A stretch of 64,000 nucleotides of DNA from Promicromonospora sp. MEB111. GTDB taxonomy: Bacteria; Actinomycetota; Actinomycetes; Actinomycetales; Cellulomonadaceae. Below the pieces are notes generated by a model. It saw nothing but the letters and a program-made list of their open reading frames with translations. It was not told where the DNA came from and did no database searches. Both the position numbers and the translations under genes were made by a program. Numbering within the stretch: the stretch's first letter is position 1; the number at the start of each line of letters is the position of its first letter. Location: contig NZ_JARVSD010000024.1 in assembly GCF_030209445.1 (NCBI RefSeq), positions 32,349 to 96,348 on the forward strand. The letters run 5' to 3'. Below are positions 1 through 8,194 of the stretch, piece by piece.

Positions 1-1703
1 CGCCCTTCGAGATGGCCGTGGTCGACGGCGGGGTGCGGTCCGTCATGGCCTCGTACAACGACGTCGACGGCGTGCCGATGCACTCGTCGGCCGAGTACCT
101 CACGGAGCTGCTCCGCGAGCAGTGGGGGTTCGACGGCGTCGTGGTCGCCGACTACTTCGGCGTCGCGTTCCTCACCGTGATGCACGCGATCGCCGCCGAC
201 CGGGGTGCCGCGGCGGCGGCGGCCCTGCAGGCCGGCGTCGACGTCGAGCTGCCCTCCGGTGACGCCTACCTCGAGCCGCTCGCCGCGCTCGTCAAGGACG
301 GCGAGGTGCCGGTCGAGGTCGTGGACCGGGCCGTGCTGCGCGCACTGAAGCAGAAGGAGGAGCTCGGGCTCCTCGAGCCGGACGTGTACGAGGACGAGCC
401 GCCCGCCGTCGTGGACCTCGACTCGCCCGCGCACCGCGACGTCGCCCGGCGGCTCGCCGAGGAGTCGGTGGTGCTCCTGGCGAACGACGGCGTGCTGCCG
501 CTCGGCTCCTGGCACGACAAGCCGGCCCGGGTGGCCGTGATCGGGCCCAACGCCGACCGCCCCGAGGCCCTGATGGGCTGCTACTCGTTCGCCAACCACG
601 TGCTGGCGCACCACCCCGGCGTGCCCACAGGGTTCGAGATCCCGTCCCTCGCCGAGGCCCTGGCCACGGAGCTCGGCGGCACGGACGCGCCCGAGCTCAC
701 GTTCGCGCGGGGCTGCGACGTCGAGGGCGACGACACCTCCGGGTTCGCCGAGGCCGTCGCCGCCGCCGAGGCCGCCGACGTGGCGGTCGTCGTGGTGGGC
801 GACCAGGCCGGGCTGTTCGGCCGCGGCACCGTGGGCGAGGGCAACGACAGCGAGTCGCTCGACCTGCCCGGCGTGCAGCGCGAGCTCGTCGAGGCGGTGC
901 TCGCCACCGGCAGGCCGGTCGTGATGGTGCTGCTCACCGGCCGCCCGTACGCGATCGGCTGGGCGCTCGACGGCGACGGCTCCGGTGGCCGGACGCCGGG
1001 TGCCGTGCTCCAGGCGTTCTTCCCGGGCGAGGAGGGCGGAACGGCGCTCGCGGGCGTGCTCTCGGGCCGCGTGAACCCGTCCGGGCGCCTGCCCGTGTCG
1101 CTGCCGCGGTCGGCGGGCGCGCAGCCCTACTCGTACCTCCACCCGATCCTGGGCGGGGCGTCCGAGGTGACGTCGACCGACTCGACGCCGGTGCGTGCCT
1201 TCGGGTTCGGCCTGTCGTACACGACATTCGAGCGCGAGCTCGTGTCCGTGGACCCGTCGGTCGAGGCGGGCGGGACGTTCCGCGCCGTCGTCGCGGTGAC
1301 GAACACGGGCGAGGTGGCCGGGTCCGACGTCGTGCAGCTCTACGGGCACGACGTGGTGAGCTCGGTGGCACGGCCCACGACGCAGCTGCTCGGCTACCAC
1401 CGGGTGGACCTGGCGCCGGGGGAGTCGACGACCATCGCGTTCGACGTGCCGACCACGCGGTTCGCGTTCAGCGACCGCAAGATGGTCCGGATCGTCGAGC
1501 CCGGGGACGTCGAGGTGTGGGTCGGCGCGCACGCGGCTGACAACGTTGTCAGGGTGGTGGCCGAGGGCATCGCCGACCTGGACGAGCCGAACGGCGCCGA
1601 GCCCGTCCTGCCGCCGTCGGCCCGCCGGGTGGTCGCGATCACGGGCGACGTGCACGAGGTCACCCCGGCCGACGCCCGCTGGGTCCGGGTCCAGCCCGAC
1701 TGA
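1..1703 (+). CDS. Beta-glucosidase-type glycoside hydrolase family 3 (5' truncated by window edge)
   Basis: The reading frame is open to the window start, so the N-terminal part of the GH3 barrel is missing. What remains starts with the end of the TIM barrel, which carries the usual run SVMASYNDVDGVP and the nucleophile region VVVADY with the Asp at codon 150-152. It continues with the alpha/beta-sandwich domain, which has a GEGNDSESLDLPG loop like those of beta-glucosidases and beta-xylosidases. A C-terminal fibronectin-III-like domain follows, containing the FGFGLSYTTF signature. GH3 enzymes release terminal sugars from beta-linked oligosaccharides by a retaining mechanism. No export signal can be judged because the start lies outside. 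Exact sugar specificity cannot be read from this fragment. Confidence 0.92.
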   Translation, partial: PFEMAVVDGGVRSVMASYNDVDGVPMHSSAEYLTELLREQWGFDGVVVADYFGVAFLTVMHAIAADRGAAAAAALQAGVDVELPSGDAYLEPLAALVKDGEVPVEVVDRAVLRALKQKEELGLLEPDVYEDEPPAVVDLDSPAHRDVARRLAEESVVLLANDGVLPLGSWHDKPARVAVIGPNADRPEALMGCYSFANHVLAHHPGVPTGFEIPSLAEALATELGGTDAPELTFARGCDVEGDDTSGFAEAVAAAEAADVAVVVVGDQAGLFGRGTVGEGNDSESLDLPGVQRELVEAVLATGRPVVMVLLTGRPYAIGWALDGDGSGGRTPGAVLQAFFPGEEGGTALAGVLSGRVNPSGRLPVSLPRSAGAQPYSYLHPILGGASEVTSTDSTPVRAFGFGLSYTTFERELVSVDPSVEAGGTFRAVVAVTNTGEVAGSDVVQLYGHDVVSSVARPTTQLLGYHRVDLAPGESTTIAFDVPTTRFAFSDRKMVRIVEPGDVEVWVGAHAADNVVRVVAEGIADLDEPNGAEPVLPPSARRVVAITGDVHEVTPADARWVRVQPD

Positions 1704-1710
1704 CCCCGTT

Positions 1711-1773
1711 CGTCGAGTGCTGGGTATGTGTAGCTTCCCGGCCCTGGGAACAACACATACCCGGCACTCGACG
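1711..1773. repeat. Long interrupted palindrome between GH3 gene and S4 gene
   Basis: A 21-nt left arm (1711-1731, beginning CGTCGAGTGC) pairs with 1753-1773 with a single G-T wobble. Inside the loop a second short stem (TTCCC at 1735-1739 with GGGAA at 1746-1750) extends the structure. It starts 7 nt after the GH3 stop. It could act as a terminator, although no T-run follows, or be a copy of a dispersed palindromic repeat. Confidence 0.8.
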
Positions 1774-1801
1774 AGGGGCGAGGGGGTGGGAGGATGGAGC
1801 G

Positions 1802-2158
1802 GTGCGCATCGACGTCTGGCTGTGGGCGGTGCGGCTGACCAAGAGCCGGTCGGTCGCGGCGGAGCTGTGCCGGAGCGGCCGGGTCCGGATCAACGACAAG
1901 GTGGCCAAGCCGTCGGCGTCCGTCGCCGTCGGCGACCGGGTGACGTGGCGCGACCCGCTCCGGGACCGGGACATCGAGGTCGTCGAGCTGCTGCTCAAGC
2001 GCGTGGGAGCACCCCTGGCGGTCAAGGCGTACCTGGACCACAGCCCCGCCCTGCCGACGCGGGTGGAGCGCGAGGCCGTCGGGCTGCGCGACCGCGGCAC
2101 CGGGCGGCCCACCAAGCGGGAGCGGCGCGACATCGACCGGCTGCGCGGACGGCGCTGA
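1802..2158 (+). CDS. S4-domain RNA-binding protein (Hsp15-like)
   Basis: This is a 118-residue basic protein whose first ~60 residues form a clear S4 fold (MRIDVWLWAVRLTKSRS, then GRVRINDKVAKPSASV and VGDRV). The tail is rich in Arg and Lys. The family includes Hsp15, which binds stalled 50S subunits carrying nascent chains. Length and layout match the short actinobacterial Hsp15-like proteins. The start is GTG at 1802, preceded by a purine-rich AGGATGGAG. It stands alone between the palindrome and the subtilase gene. A role in ribosome rescue or heat shock is inferred from the family only. Confidence 0.85.
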   Translation: MRIDVWLWAVRLTKSRSVAAELCRSGRVRINDKVAKPSASVAVGDRVTWRDPLRDRDIEVVELLLKRVGAPLAVKAYLDHSPALPTRVEREAVGLRDRGTGRPTKRERRDIDRLRGRR

Positions 2159-2314
2159 GAGCGCTTCCCCCCGCCGGGAGCCCGAACGGGTGATTTCTGG
2201 CAATTTAAGCGGTCTGCGGGCGGTCCGGCCGCTAGTGTGCGGCTGTCTTCCCTGCCGTGGCCGGCGGGGTCTCCGCCCGTGACGGGGCACCCCTCACCCT
2301 TTCGGAGCGGCCCT

Positions 2315-5300
2315 ATGTCTCGTCGCACGTTAGTGACCCGCGCCGTCGCCTCCGCGGCGACCGTCGCGTTCCTCGCCTCCCCGGCCGCGGCCGTCGCGGC
2401 GCCCGACCCCGCCGACGACGGCGGACCGTCGTCCCGGCCCGCCGCGGCCCCGCAGGTGGCGCGCGGCGCCGTCGACCCGGCGGACAAGATCACCACCGCG
2501 GCCACCAAGGCGTTCCGCGCCGAGGAAGAGACCGACTTCTGGCTGCGGTTCGCCGGCGAGACCGACCTGTCGGCGGCCGGCGGCATCACGAGCTGGTCCG
2601 AGCGCGGCGACTACGTGTACGAGACCCTCAAGGCGGCCGCCGAGGCGTCCCAGGAGCAGGCGATCGCCGCCCTGGAGGAGTCCGGCACCGAGTACACCTC
2701 GTACTGGGCCACCAACGCGATCCTCGTCGAGGACGGCTCGCTCGAGCTGGCGACCGACCTCGCGGCGGACGCGCAGGTCCTGGAGGTGCGCCCGACGACG
2801 CGCCACGCGCTCGAGGAGCCCGAGTCGACGGACGGCGCCGTGCCCGACGCGGCGGCCACCTCGACGTACGGCATCAAGGCGATCAACGCCGACGACATGT
2901 GGGCCGAGGGCTTCACCGGCGACGGCATCGTCGTGGCCGGCCTGGACACCGGCGTGAGCCGCACCCACCCGGCGCTGTCCGCGCAGTACCGCGGCGCGAC
3001 GTCGGGCAGCAACTACAACTGGTTCGACTCCACGGGCGCCGGCGCCACCAGCCCCCGGGACGACGACGGGCACGGCACGCACACCATGGGCACCATGGTC
3101 GGCACCGACGACGGCGCGATGAACATCGGCGTCGCCCCCGGTGCGCAGTGGATCGCGGCGAACGGCTGCGCCGACGACTGCGCGGACGCCACGCTCATCG
3201 CGTCCGGTCAGTGGCTCCTGGCGCCGACCCGTCTCGACGGCACCGGCGCCGACCCGGCCAAGCGCCCGCACGTCGTGAACAACTCGTGGGGCCTGTCGCT
3301 GTCGAGCGACCCGTTCATGGAGGACGTCATCGGCGCCTGGGAGGCGGCGGGCATCTTCAGCACCTGGTCCAACGGCAACGACGGCGAGTTCGGCTGCGAG
3401 TCCTCCGGCAGCCCGGGCTCGCGGCAGGCGTCGTACTCGGTCGGCGCGTTCACGCCCACGGGCGCCATCGCCCCGTGGTCCTCGCGCGGTCCGGGGCAGA
3501 GCGGCACCGTGAAGCCCGACATCGCCGCGCCCGGAGGGTCGGTCCGTTCGGCCGTCCCCGGCGGCGGGTACGAGCAGTGGGACGGCACCTCGATGGCCGC
3601 ACCGCACGTCGCGGGCGCCGTCGCGCTCCTGTGGGACGCCGTGCCGGCGCTGGTGGGCAACGTGCCCGCCACCCGCGCGCTCCTGGACGGCTCCGCCAAG
3701 GACGTGAACGACACCTCCTGTGGCGGGAACGCCGACGACAACAACGTGTGGGGCGAGGGCAAGCTCGACGTCCTCGCGGCGTACGAGGCGGCGCAGGGGC
3801 AGACGTTCGCCGCCACGCCCGCACCCGTGATCCACGCGATCGAGCCCTCTGTGGGCGGCGCGCTGGTCGTGGACCCGGACCCGGTCTGGGACCCGGTGGC
3901 CGACTTCACCTACCAGTGGCGTCGTGACGGCGCGATGATCTCCGGCGCGAACAGGTTCCTGTACCAGCCGCAGCCGGCGGACGCGGGCGCGCGCATCACC
4001 GTGACCGTCGTCGGCTCCGCCGAGGGCTACCTGCCGACCGCGGTGACCAGCGAGCCCACCGAGCCCATCGGCATCGGTGACCTCGCCTCCACCGCCCCGA
4101 CGATCAGCCCGACCGCCAAGGTGGGCACCACCCTCTACGCGAAGTCGGGCGCCTGGACCTCGGGCACCACGTTCACGTACCAGTGGTTCGCGAACGGCGC
4201 GGCGATCTCCGGCGCCACCGGCTTCACCTTCGTGCCCACCAGCACGCACCGCGGCAAGCAGCTGACCGTCACGATCTCCGGCAAGCGGGCGGGCTACACG
4301 CCCGAGTCGCGCACGAGCCCGGCCGTCACGGTGGGCTACGGCGCGTTCGTGATGGCCGCGCCGCGCATCTCCGGGATGTCCTACCCGGGCGCCACCGTGT
4401 CCGCGGTCGCCCCGCCGGCCACGCCCGCGCGCACCACCACCACGTACCAGTGGAAGGTCGACGGCAAGAACATCTCCGGCGCGACGAGGTCGACGTTCAA
4501 GATCCCTGCGTCGTACGACGGGCGCAAGCTCACGGTGACCGTGACGGGCAAGCGCCCGGGCATCTCGACGAAGTCCGTGACCTCGGCCCACTCCACGGTC
4601 GACGCCAAGTTCTCGGCGTCGCCCACGCCGACCATCTCGGGCAGCGCCCGGGTAGGTGCGAAGCTCACGGTCAAGACCGGTACCTGGAAGCCGTCGCCCG
4701 CGTTCACCTACCAGTGGCTCGCCGACGGCGTCCCGATCTCGGGCGCCACCAGCTCGTCGTACACCGTCAAGGGCCCGCAGCTCGGCAAGAAGATCTCGGT
4801 GGTGGTGACCGCCCGGAAGTTCGGGTACGCGACCGTCGTCCGGACCGGTGGCCCCACCGGCGCCGTCGCCAAGCCGGCCGCGGTGATCCCCGCGAACGGC
4901 GGGTACCTCGTGGGCAGCGGCAGCGTCCCCGCGGGCACCTACGTGGCCCAGGCGGGCACGCGCTTCTGCTCCTGGCAGCGTGAGTCCCGCTCGGAGGTCC
5001 TGGGCTGGGACTACGGGTTCGGCCAGCGGATCGCCACCGTGAAGTCGACCGACTACGGCTTCTGGTCCGACGACTGCGGCGCGTGGAGCAAGTACTACTC
5101 GGGTATGGCGGCGCCGAAGACGCGCACGTTCAACAACGGCGTCTACGTGCTCGGCGACCAGCTCCAGCGCGGCACCTACGTGACCACCGGTCCGGCCGAC
5201 GGGGAGGGGGGCGGCTGCTACTACGCGATCATGAAGGAGTTCACCGCCGACGCGAACCGTGACCAGCTCGTGGAGTACGCCTCGGTGACCGAGCCGACGA

Positions 5301-5368
5301 CGGTCACGCTGCCGTCGACGGCCAAGGGGTTCGAGACGGGCAACTGCACCTGGCAGCGGGTGAGCTGA
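2315..5368 (+). CDS. Secreted S8 subtilisin-like serine protease with tandem Ig-like repeats
   Basis: This is a 1017-residue exported protease. The ATG at 2315 was chosen over an in-frame upstream start because it follows GGAG by 7 nt and opens directly into a signal peptide (MSRRTLVTRAVASAAT, cleavage near AVAAPD). The catalytic triad is visible: D211 in GLDTGV, H253 in DGHGTHTMG and S426 in DGTSMAAPHVAG. After the catalytic domain come four repeats built on TYQW...ISGA...TVTV, roughly residues 520-850, the pattern of Ig-like surface repeats. Two copies of a Cys-containing module (G-x-Y-x-V-G...GTY...C) close the protein. It probably degrades extracellular protein or peptide. The nearest -10-like box is TAGTGT at 2233-2238, giving a leader of about 75 nt. 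Confidence 0.93.
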   Translation: MSRRTLVTRAVASAATVAFLASPAAAVAAPDPADDGGPSSRPAAAPQVARGAVDPADKITTAATKAFRAEEETDFWLRFAGETDLSAAGGITSWSERGDYVYETLKAAAEASQEQAIAALEESGTEYTSYWATNAILVEDGSLELATDLAADAQVLEVRPTTRHALEEPESTDGAVPDAAATSTYGIKAINADDMWAEGFTGDGIVVAGLDTGVSRTHPALSAQYRGATSGSNYNWFDSTGAGATSPRDDDGHGTHTMGTMVGTDDGAMNIGVAPGAQWIAANGCADDCADATLIASGQWLLAPTRLDGTGADPAKRPHVVNNSWGLSLSSDPFMEDVIGAWEAAGIFSTWSNGNDGEFGCESSGSPGSRQASYSVGAFTPTGAIAPWSSRGPGQSGTVKPDIAAPGGSVRSAVPGGGYEQWDGTSMAAPHVAGAVALLWDAVPALVGNVPATRALLDGSAKDVNDTSCGGNADDNNVWGEGKLDVLAAYEAAQGQTFAATPAPVIHAIEPSVGGALVVDPDPVWDPVADFTYQWRRDGAMISGANRFLYQPQPADAGARITVTVVGSAEGYLPTAVTSEPTEPIGIGDLASTAPTISPTAKVGTTLYAKSGAWTSGTTFTYQWFANGAAISGATGFTFVPTSTHRGKQLTVTISGKRAGYTPESRTSPAVTVGYGAFVMAAPRISGMSYPGATVSAVAPPATPARTTTTYQWKVDGKNISGATRSTFKIPASYDGRKLTVTVTGKRPGISTKSVTSAHSTVDAKFSASPTPTISGSARVGAKLTVKTGTWKPSPAFTYQWLADGVPISGATSSSYTVKGPQLGKKISVVVTARKFGYATVVRTGGPTGAVAKPAAVIPANGGYLVGSGSVPAGTYVAQAGTRFCSWQRESRSEVLGWDYGFGQRIATVKSTDYGFWSDDCGAWSKYYSGMAAPKTRTFNNGVYVLGDQLQRGTYVTTGPADGEGGGCYYAIMKEFTADANRDQLVEYASVTEPTTVTLPSTAKGFETGNCTWQRVS

Positions 5369-5378
5369 CGTCGCTACC

Positions 5379-5420
5379 GTCAGGCCTGCAGGTCACCGAG
5401 GGGTGACCTGCAGGCCTGAC
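5379..5420 (+). terminator. Strong hairpin terminator after the subtilase gene
   Basis: A perfect 19-bp stem (5379-5397 with 5402-5420) closes a 4-nt loop. It begins 10 nt after the subtilase stop. No long T-run follows, which is usual for high-GC actinobacterial terminators. Confidence 0.85.
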
Positions 5421-5461
5421 CTGTTTGCCGAGACCCGTCCGCACGGAGACCTGGAGGCACG

Positions 5462-5857
5462 TTGGCCGACACGTGGCACCCCGGCATCCGGCGCGACGTC
5501 CTGCCCGGCAGGTCCGAGGCCGAGCTCGCAGGGCTCTCGCTCGGCGCGACGGTGGCCGGGATGACCGCCGCCGTCCTCGTGCTGGTCCTGCTCTTCCTCG
5601 ATGCGGGGCTCTGGGTCTGGGCGCTGGTGCCCTCAGCGGTCGCCGTCGCCGGGATCGCAGCGGGCGGCCTGCTCGACCGGTCGGCGGCCCGGCGGCAGGT
5701 GCGGGAGGCGCGGGCCGGGTACACGACCGTCGCGACCCAGCAGACCGACCTGGAGCACGTCGACGCCCGGACGGGTCTGCTCGTGCGGCACGCGGGCGAG
5801 CTCCTCACCACCTACGAGCTCCAGGTGCGGCTCAGCAGGGTCCGGGCGGCGCGGTAG
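5462..5857 (+). CDS. Small two-helix membrane protein, unknown function
   Basis: A 131-residue protein starting at TTG 5462 behind a good GGAGG (5453-5457). Two hydrophobic segments span about residues 28-70, followed by a charged C-terminal tail ([11 protein letters not shown]...RLSRVRAAR) likely to lie in the cytoplasm. I recognise no family. Its stop codon overlaps the -10 box (TAGCGT) of the dipeptidase gene that follows, so the two are adjacent but the downstream gene has its own promoter. Confidence 0.7.
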   Translation: MADTWHPGIRRDVLPGRSEAELAGLSLGATVAGMTAAVLVLVLLFLDAGLWVWALVPSAVAVAGIAAGGLLDRSAARRQVREARAGYTTVATQQTDLEHVDARTGLLVRHAGELLTTYELQVRLSRVRAAR

Positions 5858-5867
5858 CGTCGCCCGC

Positions 5868-7007
5868 ATGACGACCGCAGACCGCCTCGCCGCGCTCCTC
5901 GAGAAGCACCCCGTCTGGGACGGGCACAACGACCTCCCGTGGGAGCTGCGCGAGCAGTCGTCCTACGACCTCGACGCGGTCGACATCGCCCAGCGGCTCA
6001 CCACCACCCACACGGACCTGCCCCGGCTGCGCGACGGCGGCGTGGGCGCCCAGTTCTGGTCCGTGTACGTGCCCTCGAAGCTCCAGGGCGGCGCCGCCGT
6101 GACGGCCACGCTCGAGCAGGTCGACTGCGTGCACCGTCTGGCCGAGAGGTACCCGGACAGCCTGCGGCTCGCCCGCACGGCCGCCGACGTCGAGCAGGCC
6201 TGGAGCGACGGCCGCATCGCGAGCCTCATGGGCGCCGAGGGCGGCCACTCGATCGACGGGTCGCTGGGCGTGCTGCGCATGCTGCACGCCCTCGGCGTGC
6301 GCTACATGACCCTCACGCACAACGACAACGTGCCGTGGGCGGACTCCGCCACCGACGAGGAGGTGCTGGGCGGCCTCTCGCCGTTCGGTGAGGACGTGGT
6401 GCGCGAGATGAACCGCATCGGCATGCTGGTGGACCTCTCGCACACCTCCGCGGGCACCATGCGGCACGCGCTGCGGGTCACGTCGGCCCCCGTGATCTTC
6501 AGCCACTCCAGCGCCCGCGCCGTCTGCGACGTCCCCCGCAACGTGCCCGACGACGTGCTCGGCACCCTCGCCGCCAACGGTGGCGTGTGCATGGTGACGT
6601 TCGTGCCGCAGTTCGTGTCGCCCGCCGTGGCGGAGTGGCGGGCCGAGGGCGCCCGGGCCGCCGTGGAGGAGGGGATCGCGAACACGGACCTCGGGGCGTT
6701 CGAGCCGTTCATGGCGCGGTGGCGCGACGAGCACCCGCAGCCGCGCAGCACCCTGTCCGACGTCGTCGCGCACGTCGAGCACGTCCGGGAGGTCGCCGGC
6801 GTCGACCACGTGGGCCTCGGCGGCGACCACGACGGCACGCCCAACCTGCCCGAGGGCCTGGAGGACGTCACGGGCTACCCGCGCCTGCTCGCGGCCCTGG
6901 CGGACAACGGCTGGTCCGACGCCGACCTCGGCAAGCTGACCAGCGGCAACACGCTGCGGGTGCTGCGTGACGCGGAGTCGGTGGCGGCCCGGACCGTGGT
7001 GGGCTGA
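5868..7007 (+). CDS. Membrane dipeptidase (peptidase family M19)
   Basis: A 379-residue zinc dipeptidase of the renal-dipeptidase family, which cleaves L-Xaa-D/L-Xaa dipeptides. The metal-binding signatures are present: H20-x-D22 in WDGHNDLPW, the bridging E124 in GAEGGHSI, and the histidines in VDLSHTS and IFSHSSARA. Near the end GLGGDHDG matches the family signature. The ATG at 5868 was chosen because it opens into the first metal motif. It lies 7 nt after a TAGCGT -10 box (5855-5860), which implies a leaderless message. There is no signal peptide, so it is probably cytosolic despite the family name. Confidence 0.93.
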   Translation: MTTADRLAALLEKHPVWDGHNDLPWELREQSSYDLDAVDIAQRLTTTHTDLPRLRDGGVGAQFWSVYVPSKLQGGAAVTATLEQVDCVHRLAERYPDSLRLARTAADVEQAWSDGRIASLMGAEGGHSIDGSLGVLRMLHALGVRYMTLTHNDNVPWADSATDEEVLGGLSPFGEDVVREMNRIGMLVDLSHTSAGTMRHALRVTSAPVIFSHSSARAVCDVPRNVPDDVLGTLAANGGVCMVTFVPQFVSPAVAEWRAEGARAAVEEGIANTDLGAFEPFMARWRDEHPQPRSTLSDVVAHVEHVREVAGVDHVGLGGDHDGTPNLPEGLEDVTGYPRLLAALADNGWSDADLGKLTSGNTLRVLRDAESVAARTVVG

Positions 7008-7008
7008 C

Positions 7009-7281
7009 TCAGCTCGGGAGCTGGACCACCTTGCGCTGGAAGCCCAGGGCCACCTTCTGCAGCGACTCGAGCGGTTCCTGCTCGTTGTGGTAGCTGATCT
7101 GCCGCAGCATCGACCCGGACGACGCGAGCAGCGCGACGATCACGTCGCGTGCGTCCTCGCGCGTCTCGAGCGCCTCCTGCAACAGGTCCTGGACGTGAGG
7201 TGATCTGAGACCGTCCTCCTCGGGATCGAGCAGCGCTGTCAGGAGCGCGATCGACAACGAGCTCCCGTGGATGCTTGCCAT
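7009..7281 (-). CDS. Small acidic hypothetical protein
   Basis: A 90-residue protein read from ATG at 7281, which has a GGGGGAG ribosome-binding site 6 nt upstream. The sequence is predicted to be mostly helical (SIALLTALLDPEEDG..., VQDLLQEALETREDARDVIVALLASS). It has no membrane segment and no cysteine. It converges with the M19 dipeptidase gene, whose stop lies 2 nt away. No family was recognised. Confidence 0.6.
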   Translation of the reverse strand: MASIHGSSLSIALLTALLDPEEDGLRSPHVQDLLQEALETREDARDVIVALLASSGSMLRQISYHNEQEPLESLQKVALGFQRKVVQLPS

Positions 7282-7455
7282 GGTGGTCTCCCCCGGTCGG
7301 GGCCCGGAGTCCCGGGCATCAGCCACCCGCGGGCAGGCCCGCGGGGTACTCGTCCGATGCCCCACCCCCTGTGGCCTCGGCCGTGCACCCTTGTGTACCG
7401 CACGTCAGGGCGTCGCGCCTGTTGACAGGGGCGAATTGCTGCGGCCCGCCGATGA

Positions 7456-7474
7456 GATTCCGCTGTGCGGAATC
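7456..7474 (-). terminator. Hairpin terminator of the GNAT gene
   Basis: GATTCCGC (7456-7463) pairs perfectly with GCGGAATC (7467-7474) around a 3-nt loop, 28 nt beyond the GNAT stop on the minus strand. Confidence 0.6.
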
Positions 7475-7501
7475 GTTCGTGCGGAGATCGGCGGTGCGCG
7501 G

Positions 7502-8044
7502 CTAGCCGTGCAGGATGAGCTGGAACACGACGTGGTCCTGCCACTCGCCGGCGATCTTGAGGTAGCTGGGCGCGAACCCGATCTGCTCGAAGCCGACCTG
7601 CGTCAGCACCGCCTGCGACGCCGTGTTGTGCGGCAGCGTGGCCGCCTGCAGGCGGTGCAGGCCCAGCTCGTCCCGGGCATGGGCCACGAGCGCCTCGACG
7701 GCCCGGGTCATCAGGCCGCGCCCGGTGAACCCGGCGTCCAGCCAGTAGCCGAGGTGCCCGTTCTCGAAGGCCCCGTGCACCACGTCGGTGAGGTTCAGCC
7801 GGCCCACGATCAGGCCGTCCGACTCGAGCACGGTGTACAGCGCGCGGCCGGTCGAGTTCTCCAGGACCTGGGTCCACAGGCGCTCCCGGTGCCAGTCGGC
7901 GGTGTAGAACTCCTCGGGCCGCTCGGGCTCCCACGGGGCGAGGTGCTCTCGGTTGCGGGCATAGGCGTCGGCGAGTGCGACGGCATCGTCCTTGCTGAGC
8001 TCGCGCAGCACGACGTCGGCCGTCAGGGCGGCATGGAAGGGCAT
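7502..8044 (-). CDS. GNAT-family N-acetyltransferase (RimJ/RimL type)
   Basis: A 180-residue acetyltransferase. The arrangement (VVLRELSKDDAVALADAYARNREHLAPWEP at the N-terminus, GYWLDAGFTGRGLMTRAVEALVAHA for the acetyl-CoA loop, then LGLHRLQAATLPHNTASQAVLTQVGF) is that of RimJ/RimL enzymes, which acetylate protein N-termini or small amines. ATG at 8044 is preferred to the GTG at 8053, because a TATCGT box (8052-8057, minus strand) ends 7 nt upstream of the ATG and overlaps the GTG. It is divergent from dnaK, and the first HAIR operator begins about 33 nt beyond this -10, so HspR may also touch this gene. Confidence 0.87.
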   Translation of the reverse strand: MPFHAALTADVVLRELSKDDAVALADAYARNREHLAPWEPERPEEFYTADWHRERLWTQVLENSTGRALYTVLESDGLIVGRLNLTDVVHGAFENGHLGYWLDAGFTGRGLMTRAVEALVAHARDELGLHRLQAATLPHNTASQAVLTQVGFEQIGFAPSYLKIAGEWQDHVVFQLILHG

Positions 8045-8089
8045 GCTGCTCACGATAATCCTGCCGGGAACTTTTCAGCCACGCCCGTA

Positions 8090-8110
8090 GTTGAGTGAAG
8101 TGGACTCAAC
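8090..8110. promoter_or_regulatory. HAIR operator 1 (HspR-binding palindrome)
   Basis: GTTGAGT-N7-ACTCAAC is a perfect inverted repeat that differs only in the outermost pair from the HAIR consensus CTTGAGT-N7-ACTCAAG bound by HspR. It sits between the GNAT and dnaK genes. Confidence 0.93.
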
Positions 8111-8151
8111 TTTGCGAGGGTCAGCTTGCTTCCTTGCGAGCACCGGCTTAA

Positions 8152-8172
8152 GTTGAGTGCAGCAGACTCAAT
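8152..8172. promoter_or_regulatory. HAIR operator 2 (HspR-binding palindrome)
   Basis: GTTGAGT-N7-ACTCAAT, one outer mismatch, starts 62 bp after operator 1 and ends 22 nt before the dnaK start. Two HAIR sites flanking the promoter are expected for dnaK operons repressed by HspR. Confidence 0.92.
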
Positions 8173-8194
8173 CTGTCGAAGGAAGGCAGCAGAC

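Noticed and set aside
2237..2314. Upstream in-frame start for the subtilase
   Set aside because: It would place 26 Pro-rich residues before the signal peptide and overlaps the TAGTGT -10 box; ATG 2315 has a ribosome-binding site.
2330..4591. Long open frame on the minus strand opposite the subtilase gene (753 codons)
   Set aside because: It lies wholly inside a clear protease gene, has Arg/Gly/His-rich random composition and no domain; it is a GC-driven shadow. Similar frames opposite dnaK (8168-9694) and the sigma-fusion gene (15327-17357) were rejected for the same reason.
7432..7437. TTGACA -35 box on the plus strand between two minus-strand genes
   Set aside because: No -10 at proper spacing and no plus-strand gene follows before dnaK.
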